A DNA stretch of 64,000 nt from contig CAJTRM010000013.1 of assembly GCA_910578865.1 (NCBI GenBank), positions 1 to 64,000 of the forward strand. The letters are read 5' to 3'. The first letter of the stretch is position 1. Each line of letters starts with the position of its first letter. Source of the stretch: an uncultured Dorea sp. (GTDB taxonomy: Bacteria > Bacillota_A > Clostridia > Lachnospirales > Lachnospiraceae). Position numbers and translations under genes: made by a program. The notes beneath the pieces are model-generated. The model was not told the origin of the DNA and ran no database searches. It saw only the letters and a program-made list of their open reading frames with translations. Below, piece by piece: positions 25,501 to 34,146 of this stretch.

Positions 25501-27030
25501 TTAGTTTGCCTCCAGCGAACGTTTTTTCGTAATTGTAACCTTTTCATCGTAACACTCAAAAATATGATCCACTTTACCGGCATCCGGCTTTGGCGTCAGG
25601 ACACTGACAACCGGAACGACCACCAGCCCCGCAATCATCGCGACAGCGCCGGCGTTAATAGGAGATGCAATGTAATGGAGGAACATATTGGAAACCGTAA
25701 TTCCCACACCTGACACAAAGCTTGCCCAAACTGCCGCTCTTGTTACCTTCTTCCAGTACAGCCCGTATAAGAACGGAGCCAGGAATGCCCCTGCCAGAGC
25801 TCCCCAGGAAATACCCATAAGCTGTGCAATAAAGGTCGGCGGATCCAGGGCAATCACCACGGACAGTGCAATAAAAAATACAATCAGAATCTGCATGGTG
25901 CGAACCTGCTTCTTCTCGCTCATATCTTTGATCACCAGGCCCTTCAGAAAATCCAGCGTCAGTGTGGAACTTGAGGTCAGAACCAAAGAGGCGAGGGTTG
26001 ACATGGACGCCGACAGGACAAGAACTACTACAACACCGATCAGAAGATCAGGAAGCAGGGACAGCATATGAGGAATAATACTGTCAAACACAACATTTCC
26101 TGTTTCATCATAAATGTCCGTACTGTCAAATAATCTCCCGAACCCGCCAAGGAAATAACTTCCTCCGGCCACCACACATGCAAATAACGTGGAAATAACT
26201 GTACCGGTATTGATAGCCTTTTCATCTTTAATAGCATAAAACTTGCCAATCATCTGCGGAAGTCCCCATGTACCGAGGGATGTCAGAATAACAACTCCCA
26301 GAAGGTTCAGCGGATCCGGCCCGAAAAAGGAAGTAAACGCTCCAGGCTGTCCGGCTGTCAACGGCACATCGCTTGGAATCTCTGCCATTGTGCGGACAGC
26401 CTGTATAAAACCTCCCTGGCCGCTCAGCACGGCGGCTATAACTGCTACGATTCCCACCAGCATAATAATGCCCTGAATAAAATCATTGATGGCTGTTGCC
26501 ATATATCCGCCCAGGATCACGTAGATCCCGGTAAAAATTGCCATTCCCAGCACACAGTATGTATAAGGAATATTGAACGCCATCCCGAATAATCTGGATA
26601 ATCCATTGTAGATAGAAGCTGTATACGGCACTAAAAAAATAAATACAATTGCCGATGCCGCAATCTTAAGGGCACTGCTTTCATATCTCTCACCGAAAAA
26701 GTCCGGCATTGTCTTAGAATTCAAATGCTGTGTCATGACCTTCGTACGGCGTCCCAGAATCACCCATGCCATCAGACTTCCGATCACAGCATTGCCGATA
26801 CCGATCCAGGTGCTTGCAAGGCCGTATTTCCATCCGAATTGTCCGGCATATCCTACAAAGACCACCGCAGAAAAATAGGAGGTACCATATGCAAACGCCG
26901 TAAGCCACGGTCCCACAGACCGCCCCCCGAGTACAAACCCGTCTACGCTTGCCGCATGCTGCCTTGAATAAATGCCCACTGCCACCATCACTGCAAAAAA
27001 TACAACGAGTAATGCTAACTTGATCACCAT
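25501..27030 (-). CDS. Sodium:solute symporter (SSS family)
   Basis: This 509-residue protein has about 13 hydrophobic segments. The early sequence GFVLGGRSVGPWLTAFAYGTSYFSAVVFVGYAG and GISWGALAGAFLAPFLYGLYW are typical of the SSS (PutP/PanF) family, which couples Na+ entry to uptake of proline, pantothenate or similar solutes. Which solute it carries is unknown. It has its own -35/-10 upstream and its own terminator, so it is probably a single-gene unit between the dehydrogenase and leuA. Confidence 0.88.
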   Translation of the reverse strand: MVIKLALLVVFFAVMVAVGIYSRQHAASVDGFVLGGRSVGPWLTAFAYGTSYFSAVVFVGYAGQFGWKYGLASTWIGIGNAVIGSLMAWVILGRRTKVMTQHLNSKTMPDFFGERYESSALKIAASAIVFIFLVPYTASIYNGLSRLFGMAFNIPYTYCVLGMAIFTGIYVILGGYMATAINDFIQGIIMLVGIVAVIAAVLSGQGGFIQAVRTMAEIPSDVPLTAGQPGAFTSFFGPDPLNLLGVVILTSLGTWGLPQMIGKFYAIKDEKAINTGTVISTLFACVVAGGSYFLGGFGRLFDSTDIYDETGNVVFDSIIPHMLSLLPDLLIGVVVVLVLSASMSTLASLVLTSSSTLTLDFLKGLVIKDMSEKKQVRTMQILIVFFIALSVVIALDPPTFIAQLMGISWGALAGAFLAPFLYGLYWKKVTRAAVWASFVSGVGITVSNMFLHYIASPINAGAVAMIAGLVVVPVVSVLTPKPDAGKVDHIFECYDEKVTITKKRSLEAN

Positions 27031-27082
27031 AACTGATTCCCTCTTCTTTCTTTGTTTTAGTCTTTTATCGTTTTAACTTCTT

Positions 27083-27115
27083 ACTTTAAACCGTTGCGCT
27101 TCAACGTGTTAAAGT
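27083..27115 (-). promoter_or_regulatory. Long hairpin in the symporter mRNA leader
   Basis: ACTTTAA (27083-27089) pairs with TTAAAGT (27109-27115), and inside it CGTTG (27092-27096) pairs with CAACG (27102-27106). It lies between the promoter and the symporter start; it may be an operator or an mRNA structure. Confidence 0.4.
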
Positions 27116-27125
27116 TTACTGTCAC

Positions 27126-27154
27126 AGAATAACACAGAATTTATATGGTGTCAA
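27126..27154 (-). promoter_or_regulatory. Promoter of the symporter gene
   Basis: On the minus strand TTGACA (27154-27149), 17 bases, TATTCT (27131-27126). The perfect -35 begins 8 bases after the upstream dehydrogenase stop. The leader is about 90 bases. Confidence 0.75.
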
Positions 27155-27161
27155 CTTTTTT

Positions 27162-28037
27162 TTATTTTTCTTCTGTCGTCTCGTAATATTTTATCAGCGC
27201 CTGTGTTCCCAGATCTCCGTATCCTTCTGCCTCCAGCTGCTCATAATTAGAAAGCACCAGGCTAAGCACCTCTAAAAAGAGGTCGCTCTGGTTTGCCTCT
27301 GTCAGAGCAAGGCGCATGTCTTTTACAAAATGTTTGATAAAGAATCCCGGCTCAAAATCTCCGCTTAAGATCTTCGGTGCAAACAGATCCAACTGCCTGC
27401 TTCCGGCCGCTCCGGTGGACACTGACCTGACAACGGTATCAAGGTCAAGCCCCTTTGCTCTGGCATAGGTAAGCGCTTCACAAACACCCGACAGTGTGCC
27501 TGCGATTATAATCTGATTTGTCAGCTTGGCATGCTGCCCGCATCCTGCTTTTCCCTGATAATTGATATTAGAGCCCATCGCCTCAAACAGTGGCATGCAC
27601 GCCTCATAATCTGCCCGGTCTCCTCCCGCAAGGATGGAAAGGGTACCCGCCTTCGCACCGGAATCGCCGCCTGTAACAGGCGCATCCAGGACGTGGAAGC
27701 CGCGCTTGCTGCCTTCTTCATATATTTTCTCCGCCAGCATAGGACTGGTCGTCGTCATATCGATCAGATAGGCTCCCTTGTCAGCGCTGTCCAAGATATT
27801 ACCGTCCTCAAAATATACTTCCTCCACATCTGCAGGGAATCCGACAATGGTAATGATTGCCCCGCATCCTTTCACACACTCCGCGATACTTTCATGGAAG
27901 AAGGCACCCTCTCTGATGACATCCTCCACTTTTTCTTTCCTTCTGGCATAAATGTGAAGTTCAAAATCGGCCTTCATCAAATTACGAACCATAGATTTTC
28001 CCATAATGCCCACGCCGATAAATGCTATTTTCTTCAT
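27162..28037 (-). CDS. NAD(P)-dependent beta-hydroxyacid dehydrogenase (GarR/MmsB type)
   Basis: This 291-residue protein of the 3-hydroxyisobutyrate / tartronate semialdehyde reductase family has an N-terminal Rossmann motif (KKIAFIGVGIMGKSMVRNLMKAD), the substrate signature LDAPVTGGDSGAKAGTLSILAGGD and catalytic Lys in GCGQHAKLTNQIIIAGTLSG. The residue pattern does not let me choose between 3-hydroxyisobutyrate, tartronate semialdehyde or 4-hydroxybutyrate substrates. GAGGAGAAGG precedes ATG 28037. It follows the beta-helix protein gene after 24 bases, so they may be an operon. Confidence 0.87.
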   Translation of the reverse strand: MKKIAFIGVGIMGKSMVRNLMKADFELHIYARRKEKVEDVIREGAFFHESIAECVKGCGAIITIVGFPADVEEVYFEDGNILDSADKGAYLIDMTTTSPMLAEKIYEEGSKRGFHVLDAPVTGGDSGAKAGTLSILAGGDRADYEACMPLFEAMGSNINYQGKAGCGQHAKLTNQIIIAGTLSGVCEALTYARAKGLDLDTVVRSVSTGAAGSRQLDLFAPKILSGDFEPGFFIKHFVKDMRLALTEANQSDLFLEVLSLVLSNYEQLEAEGYGDLGTQALIKYYETTEEK

Positions 28038-28061
28038 GATCCTTCTCCTCTGGAAACTGTT

Positions 28062-28727
28062 TTAATATTTTTCTGCAATCTCGCCCTGCTTCTTATAAAT
28101 GCTGTTGGAAGGCACATATCCCCTTACGCTTGACAGTGGATAGATGTTAGACTGTTTTCCTACAACACTGCCGGGATTCAGAACTGTTCCGCATCCAACC
28201 TCTACCTCGTCGCCCAGCATAGCGCCAAACTTCTTAATGCCCGTCTCAATATTTCCTTCCGGTGTCTTCAGCACCACCAGCTTTTTATCGGATTTCACAT
28301 TGGACGTAATGGAACCGGCTCCCATGTGTGCCTTATAGCCAAGGATAGAATCCCCTACATAATTGTAGTGAGGAACCTGTACCTTATTGAACAAAATTAC
28401 ATTTTTAAGCTCTGTAGAATTTCCAACCACTGCTCCCTCCCCGACAACAGCATTTCCGCGGATAAATGCACAGTGCCGTACCTCCGCGTCTTTGCCGATG
28501 ATCGCAGGCCCGTGAATATATGCAGATGGGAATACTTTTGCAGATTTTGAGACCCACACGTTTTCCCCTATTTTATCGTATTCATCTTCCGGCAGTGTGC
28601 TGCCGAGCTCCATAATAAAGGAACCGATCTTTGAAAGCACCTCCCATGGATAGGTAACTCCCTCAAAAATGTCCTTTGCAATCGTCTCTTCCAACGTATA
28701 CAATTCCTTCACTGTCAGTTTTTCCAT
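28062..28727 (-). CDS. Left-handed beta-helix acyltransferase-like protein (GlmU C-domain-like)
   Basis: This 221-residue protein is dominated by hexapeptide repeats (VWVSKSAKVFPSAYIHGPAIIGKDAEVRHCAFIRGNAVVGEGAVVGNS, then the VEVGCGTVLNPGSVVGKQSNIYPLSSV region), forming a left-handed beta helix. The repeats resemble those of GlmU-type sugar-1-phosphate acetyltransferases, but the uridylyltransferase domain is absent. It may be a standalone acetyltransferase acting on a nucleotide sugar. The family assignment is general; the acceptor is unknown. Confidence 0.75.
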   Translation of the reverse strand: MEKLTVKELYTLEETIAKDIFEGVTYPWEVLSKIGSFIMELGSTLPEDEYDKIGENVWVSKSAKVFPSAYIHGPAIIGKDAEVRHCAFIRGNAVVGEGAVVGNSTELKNVILFNKVQVPHYNYVGDSILGYKAHMGAGSITSNVKSDKKLVVLKTPEGNIETGIKKFGAMLGDEVEVGCGTVLNPGSVVGKQSNIYPLSSVRGYVPSNSIYKKQGEIAEKY

Positions 28728-28804
28728 GATTCTTTCCTGCCTTTCTTTCAGTCCTTTTTATTTTTACAAGTACCAGAATAGCACTTTCCGATGCAATAGG
28801 CAAT

Positions 28805-30853
28805 CTATTTCCGGGTTGTTTTTCTGCTTGATTTTTTGTAAAACTGTGCGATATGATCGTAGCAGGCTCTCAGCTGGCTCTGGTTGTTAAGCCCTTTCAC
28901 CCCCTGTATCCTGCTCACAATGAACTGATCCAGTTTCTTCATATACTCTTCGGATGTAATCTCACCTTCCGCTACATAGGTCAGCCCTTTTTCCCAGCTC
29001 GCCGTGAGTTCCGGGTTGAGAAGCGACCGGATCGAATGCTCCACCACGTCGTAAACCATCTCCCCCAGCATTGACGGGGTCACGATCTGTGTCTTCTTAT
29101 TAAGCCCCAGATATTGAATATGAAATAATTTCTTTAATATCTCTCCCCTGGTAGCACTGGTTCCGATTCCGCTTCCCTTGATCTGAGCCCTCAGCTCTTC
29201 ATCCTCAATCAACTGTCCGGCATTTTCCATTGCCAGGATCAAAGAACCGGAATTATACCTCTTTGGAGGAGAGGTTTTTCCTTCCTTGATCTTAAGTTCC
29301 TGTACAGGAAGCGTCATACCTTTCCGTAAGGACTTTATTTTCTCAAAAAGGGCCGCATCCGCCGGGATATCCGTCTGTTCCTTTGACACTGCACCCGAAT
29401 CACCGTCTTTTCCTCCCCCTGTCTGCTTCCTTGGCGCCGGAACACCTGCCACTTTCAGATACCCCTCCTCTGCCAGCACTTTAAATCCGGAAAAAAAGGA
29501 TTCTTCTTTGATCTTTGTATGGACAGATATCTTCTGATACACTGCCGCCGGATAAAAGATACTCAAAAACCGCCTTACGATTACATCATACACATCTATG
29601 GATACCGCTGAAAGTGACGGTAATGTACGAAGCCCCTGCCCTGTCGGGATAATCGCATAGTGATCCGTAATCTGTTTATCATCCACATACCTCGTCCTGC
29701 CGATGCTTTTATGGCTTCCGAAAGATACAATCTCACGTAACCACGGAACAGCCGGTTCATATTGCATCAGCCCGTTCAGGTTTTTATGGATCTCTTTTGC
29801 TACCGCAGCGGACAGTACACGGGCGTCTGTCCTCGGATATGTTACCAGCTTCTTTTCATACATCTCCTGGACAAGCCGCAGAGTCTCGTCCGGACTAATC
29901 TTGAACCTCTTAGAGCACTCATTCTGAAGTTCTGCCAGATTAAACAAAAGAGGCGGGTTTTTCTTTTCTTTCTTCTTCTCAATAGAAGCAATCTGGCATA
30001 CGACAGGCGCAGGTTCGCTCAAAGACCTGATCAGTTCTTCTGCCTTTCTTCTCTCCTTAAAACCGTTTTCTTTATAAAGATCAAAAGATTCGAACCACCG
30101 GGATCCTTTGACTGCCTTCCATTCTCCTTCAAATGTCTCCCCCTCATTCCCGACGATACTTACCACTCTGTAAAACGGCGTTTCCACAAAATCACGGATC
30201 TCCCGCTCTCTTCTCACTACCATGCCGAGGACACACGTCATCACACGTCCCACAGATATGACAGAATATTTCGTATTCAGATATCCAGAGATACTGTTGC
30301 CATATTTTAATGTCAGCAGGCGGGAGAAGTTAATCCCCATCAGATAATCTTCCTTTGCCCTCAGATATGCGGAGTCCGACAGGTTATCATACTCTTTCAG
30401 ATCCTTCGCCTCCCGGATTCCCCGCAGGATTTCCTCCTCTGTCTGAGAATCGATCCACACACGGCGGCGTTTCTTTCCCCGGACCTTTGCCTGCTGTTCT
30501 ACCAGACGGTAAATATATTCTCCCTCCCGCCCGGAATCCGTGCAGACATAAATCGTCTCAATATCCTTGCGGTTCAAAAGCCCCTCAACGATCTTATACT
30601 GTTTCGCCACCCCGGGAATGACTTCATACTTAAAATCCTGCGGAATAAAAGGCAGAGTCTCAAGGCTCCACCTTTTAAGCGCAGGATCATATTCTTCCGG
30701 ATAGCTCATAGTTACCAGATGCCCTACGCACCAGGTAACCACTGCATCCTCTGATTCCAGGTAACCATCTTTTCTTTTTGACGCCAGCTTAAGTGCTTTC
30801 GCAAATTCCTGTGCAACACTTGGCTTTTCAGCTATATAAAGTGATTTCCCCAT
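28805..30853 (-). CDS. topB: DNA topoisomerase III, second copy (no zinc ribbons)
   Basis: This 682-residue type IA topoisomerase has the Toprim start SLYIAEKPSVAQEFA, TDSGREGE around 105-112, and catalytic Tyr339 in LVTYPRTDARV. Unlike the copy at 5897-8104 it ends shortly after the core (GEITSEEYMKKLDQFIV...), without any Cys4 ribbon. The two proteins differ throughout, so this is not a recent duplication. It lies upstream of the beta-helix gene after a 77-base gap and downstream of ppk. Confidence 0.95.
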   Translation of the reverse strand: MGKSLYIAEKPSVAQEFAKALKLASKRKDGYLESEDAVVTWCVGHLVTMSYPEEYDPALKRWSLETLPFIPQDFKYEVIPGVAKQYKIVEGLLNRKDIETIYVCTDSGREGEYIYRLVEQQAKVRGKKRRRVWIDSQTEEEILRGIREAKDLKEYDNLSDSAYLRAKEDYLMGINFSRLLTLKYGNSISGYLNTKYSVISVGRVMTCVLGMVVRREREIRDFVETPFYRVVSIVGNEGETFEGEWKAVKGSRWFESFDLYKENGFKERRKAEELIRSLSEPAPVVCQIASIEKKKEKKNPPLLFNLAELQNECSKRFKISPDETLRLVQEMYEKKLVTYPRTDARVLSAAVAKEIHKNLNGLMQYEPAVPWLREIVSFGSHKSIGRTRYVDDKQITDHYAIIPTGQGLRTLPSLSAVSIDVYDVIVRRFLSIFYPAAVYQKISVHTKIKEESFFSGFKVLAEEGYLKVAGVPAPRKQTGGGKDGDSGAVSKEQTDIPADAALFEKIKSLRKGMTLPVQELKIKEGKTSPPKRYNSGSLILAMENAGQLIEDEELRAQIKGSGIGTSATRGEILKKLFHIQYLGLNKKTQIVTPSMLGEMVYDVVEHSIRSLLNPELTASWEKGLTYVAEGEITSEEYMKKLDQFIVSRIQGVKGLNNQSQLRACYDHIAQFYKKSSRKTTRK

Positions 30854-30881
30854 ATATTATCCTAAACTCCTGTCTTTTTTA

Positions 30882-33008
30882 CTATTTCCGGAACATTTTT
30901 TTCACCCGGTCTATCATACTTGGCTTCTTTTCTTCTTCCTTCCTTGACGCCGCAATCGCTTCTTCCATAAATACAGCCTGAGAATCCACAAACGGCTGCG
31001 ACTGCTCCTTTCTTCGGTAGGAGCCGTCACTCTGCAGCACCCTCGCCTTGATGTTGTCACTGAGCATGACCTTCAGATAATGGTTGATCTGTCTCCTGAT
31101 ATCCTCGTCCAGGATCGGACAGGCAACCTCCACTCGTTTTTCAGTATTTCTTGTCATCATATCCGCAGAACCGATATACATTTTCTGGCCGGATCCGGTG
31201 CCGAAGCTGAAAATACGAGGATGCTCCAGATATCGCCCGACAACACTCATGACTCTGACATTTTCGGTATACCCCTCAATTCCCGGCAGCATACAGCAGA
31301 TCCCTCTGACGATCAGATCAATCTTTACCCCTGCACAGGATGCTTCCGCGATCTTCTCTATAAAATCTACATCCGTCAGGGAATTCATTTTCATGATGAC
31401 TCTTCCTTCGCTCCCTTTCTGGATCTCTTCATCAATCAAAGACAGCACTTTCTGTTTCAGACCTGTGGGAGCAACGATCAAATGCCTGTACGCCCCTTCC
31501 AGGTTGCTGATGGACATATTCTTGAAAAACTCTGTGGCATCTGCACCAATCTGTGGATTGGCTGTGATCAGAGACAGATCTGTATACATGCCTGCTGTTT
31601 TTTCATTGTAATTTCCTGTACCGATCTGTGTAATGTACTGGATCTCACCGCGGTTCCTGTAGGTGATCAGACAGATCTTAGAGTGCACCTTATAATTGTC
31701 AAAGCCGTAGATCACGCGGCACCCTGCCTCTTCCAGCCGCTCGGACCATCCGATGTTGTTCTGCTCGTCGAACCTTGCCCGCAGTTCGATCAATACCGTA
31801 ACCTCTTTCCCGTTCTCCGCCGCCGTGCACAGATATTCCACCAGACGGGCCTTTTTCGCCAGCCTGTATATTGTAATCTTGAGCGTCAGGACATTCGGAT
31901 CGACAGATGCTTCTTTGACCAGCTTTAAAAACGGGTTCATGCTCTCGTAAGGGTAAAAGAGCAGAAGATCTTTCCTGCGGATCTGCTTCATGATGCTGCC
32001 GTTTTGCACCCTGGCACATTCCTGAGGGGAAAATGCCGGATATGTAAGGGACTTTTTCATATGCTCCGGCAAATGGCTGCTCATAGCAAAACTGTAGGAC
32101 AGCTTCATCGGCATCTTCGTCCGGAAAATCTGATATGGCCGTATCTGAAACTTTTCACAGAAATATTTCTGCATATCTTCACTCAGTTTTTCCGCCACCT
32201 CCAGCCGTACTGCAGCCATTTTACGGCGCTTATGAAGCGTCTTCTGCATCAGGTTGCGGAAATCCTCCGTCACCTCCAGCGCCTCGTCATCCGGCGACAC
32301 ATCTGCATTGCGGGTGACACAGATATAATTGGCATCGGAAACTGTATACTTCTCAAAAACCATATTCAGATATTCCATGATTACCTTTTCCATCCGGATA
32401 TAGCGGATGTCATGCCCCGGGAGATATAAGACCTCTGAAATGAACTGAGGAACCGGTACGATCCCTATCCTTGTTTTTTCTTTATGCTTCAGATTCGCCG
32501 TAACATAAATCTCATTATTCAGAAGATGCGGAAATGGATGGTTGGCATCTACGATCTGAGGGGAAAGAACCGGCAGGATCTGTTCTTTAAAATACTTTTT
32601 CACATATTTCTTTTCATTCTGCTCAAGCTCTTTAAAATCCAGTCCGCATACCCCGTAAGGATGCAGCTGTTTCTTTATATCTGCGTAAGTCTTTTCCCGC
32701 TCTTTGTAAAGCGGGATCACCGCCTCATAGATCTTTGCAAGCTGCTCGTCCGCCGTCATACCGGAACGGCTGTCTACCGCATTTGCATCCGTGTGCGCCA
32801 TATCGAACAGGCTGCCCACACGGATCATAAAAAACTCGTCCAGATTACTGGTAAAGATTGCAACAAATTTCAGCCTTTCCAGAAGCGGTACTGTGATATC
32901 CCTTGCCTCTTCCAGCACTCGCTTGTTAAATTCAAGCCAGGACAACTCCCTGTTCTGTGTGAATTTTAAGATTTCCTGTCCCATTCCTTCCATTTCCTTT
33001 TTCTCCAT
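30882..33008 (-). CDS. ppk1: Polyphosphate kinase 1
   Basis: This 708-residue enzyme reversibly makes inorganic polyphosphate from ATP. The N-terminal domain starts NRELSWLEFNKRVLEEARD and continues VPLLERLKFVAIFTSNLDEFFMIRVG, canonical for PPK1. The phospholipase D-like catalytic half contains ITIYRLAKKARLVEYL, YKVHSKICLITYR (catalytic His) and GTGNYNEKTAGMYTDLSL. The length is normal. It starts 4 bases after the asd stop, so the two are co-transcribed; several closely spaced in-frame ATG codons near 33008-32985 leave the exact start open. Confidence 0.95.
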   Translation of the reverse strand: MEKKEMEGMGQEILKFTQNRELSWLEFNKRVLEEARDITVPLLERLKFVAIFTSNLDEFFMIRVGSLFDMAHTDANAVDSRSGMTADEQLAKIYEAVIPLYKEREKTYADIKKQLHPYGVCGLDFKELEQNEKKYVKKYFKEQILPVLSPQIVDANHPFPHLLNNEIYVTANLKHKEKTRIGIVPVPQFISEVLYLPGHDIRYIRMEKVIMEYLNMVFEKYTVSDANYICVTRNADVSPDDEALEVTEDFRNLMQKTLHKRRKMAAVRLEVAEKLSEDMQKYFCEKFQIRPYQIFRTKMPMKLSYSFAMSSHLPEHMKKSLTYPAFSPQECARVQNGSIMKQIRRKDLLLFYPYESMNPFLKLVKEASVDPNVLTLKITIYRLAKKARLVEYLCTAAENGKEVTVLIELRARFDEQNNIGWSERLEEAGCRVIYGFDNYKVHSKICLITYRNRGEIQYITQIGTGNYNEKTAGMYTDLSLITANPQIGADATEFFKNMSISNLEGAYRHLIVAPTGLKQKVLSLIDEEIQKGSEGRVIMKMNSLTDVDFIEKIAEASCAGVKIDLIVRGICCMLPGIEGYTENVRVMSVVGRYLEHPRIFSFGTGSGQKMYIGSADMMTRNTEKRVEVACPILDEDIRRQINHYLKVMLSDNIKARVLQSDGSYRRKEQSQPFVDSQAVFMEEAIAASRKEEEKKPSMIDRVKKMFRK

Positions 33009-33012
33009 TTCC

Positions 33013-34098
33013 TTATTTTGACTGAATCAGCCCCTTGGCAGTCAGTGCCTCCGCACAGAGAACAGCTCCTCCTGCGGCGCCTCTGATCGTATTGTGGGAA
33101 AGCCCGATAAATTTATAGTCAAACATACTGTCTTCTCTCAGCCTTCCTACAGAGATGCCCATACCGTTCTCGTAATCCACGTCCAGGCGTACCTGGGGAC
33201 GGTTATCCTCCTCAAGGTACTGGATCAACTGCTTCGGTGCGCTGGGAAGCTCTGCCTCCTGCGGGAACCCACGGAAGTTTACAAGCTTTTCTATCAATTG
33301 CTCCTTCTGGGGCTTTTTCTCGAACTTAATAAATACGGCCGCCGTATGTCCGTCCAGTACCGGAACACGCACACACTGACAGGTAATCTTCGGGGATTCT
33401 GCTTTCACGATCCGGCCATTTTCCACCCTGCCGAGCACCCGGAGAGGCTCTTGTTCACTTTTCTCTTCCTCCCCGCCGATGTACGGAATAATATTTTCCA
33501 CCATCTCCGGCCAGTCCTGAAAAGTCTTTCCGGCTCCGGAAATCGCCTGATAGGTCGTAACCACCACTTCCTTCGGTCCGAATTCCTTCCATGCAGCCAG
33601 ACACGGCGCATAGCTTTGGATCGAGCAGTTCGGTTTTACGGCAATAAATCCTCTGCTGGTCCCGAGACGCTTCTTCTGATCCTCAATCACATCAAAATGA
33701 TCTGCATTGACCTCCGGCACTACCATGGGAACATCCGGCGTCCAGCGGTGTGCGCTGTTATTGGATACGACCGGTGTCTCCGTCTTTGCATAGGCCTCCT
33801 CAATTGCCCGGATCTCATCCTTTGTCATATCAACGGCGCTGAACACAAAATCCACGCCTGCGGCAACCTTTTCCACCTCATTGACATTGGACACCACAAG
33901 TCCTTTCACTGCTTCCGGCATCGGTGCGGTCATCTTCCAGCGGCCTCCCACCGCCTCCTCATAAGTCTTTCCGGCAGACCTGGGACTTGCGGCTACTGTC
34001 ACCACCTCAAACCACGGATGCCCGTCAAGCAGCGTAATAAAACGCTGTCCGACCATCCCTGTAGCTCCTAAGATCCCTACCTTCAGTTTTTTATCCAT
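33013..34098 (-). CDS. asd: Aspartate-semialdehyde dehydrogenase
   Basis: This 361-residue protein reduces aspartyl phosphate to aspartate semialdehyde, on the path to Lys, Met, Thr and diaminopimelate. It has the N-terminal NADP-binding GILGATGMVGQRF, catalytic Cys158 in VKPNCSIQSYAP and the TTYQAISGAGK block, which place it in the archaeal/fungal-like asd branch rather than the classical bacterial one. It is upstream of ppk1 with 4 bases between them, an unusual pairing. Confidence 0.95.
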   Translation of the reverse strand: MDKKLKVGILGATGMVGQRFITLLDGHPWFEVVTVAASPRSAGKTYEEAVGGRWKMTAPMPEAVKGLVVSNVNEVEKVAAGVDFVFSAVDMTKDEIRAIEEAYAKTETPVVSNNSAHRWTPDVPMVVPEVNADHFDVIEDQKKRLGTSRGFIAVKPNCSIQSYAPCLAAWKEFGPKEVVVTTYQAISGAGKTFQDWPEMVENIIPYIGGEEEKSEQEPLRVLGRVENGRIVKAESPKITCQCVRVPVLDGHTAAVFIKFEKKPQKEQLIEKLVNFRGFPQEAELPSAPKQLIQYLEEDNRPQVRLDVDYENGMGISVGRLREDSMFDYKFIGLSHNTIRGAAGGAVLCAEALTAKGLIQSK

Positions 34099-34146
34099 CT
34101 TACTTCTCCTCCTGTCACATTCTTCTATAAATATTCAAAAAATCTC

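Noticed and set aside
33094..34071. 325-codon open frame antisense to asd
   Set aside because: Shadow of asd on the opposite strand; no family resemblance.
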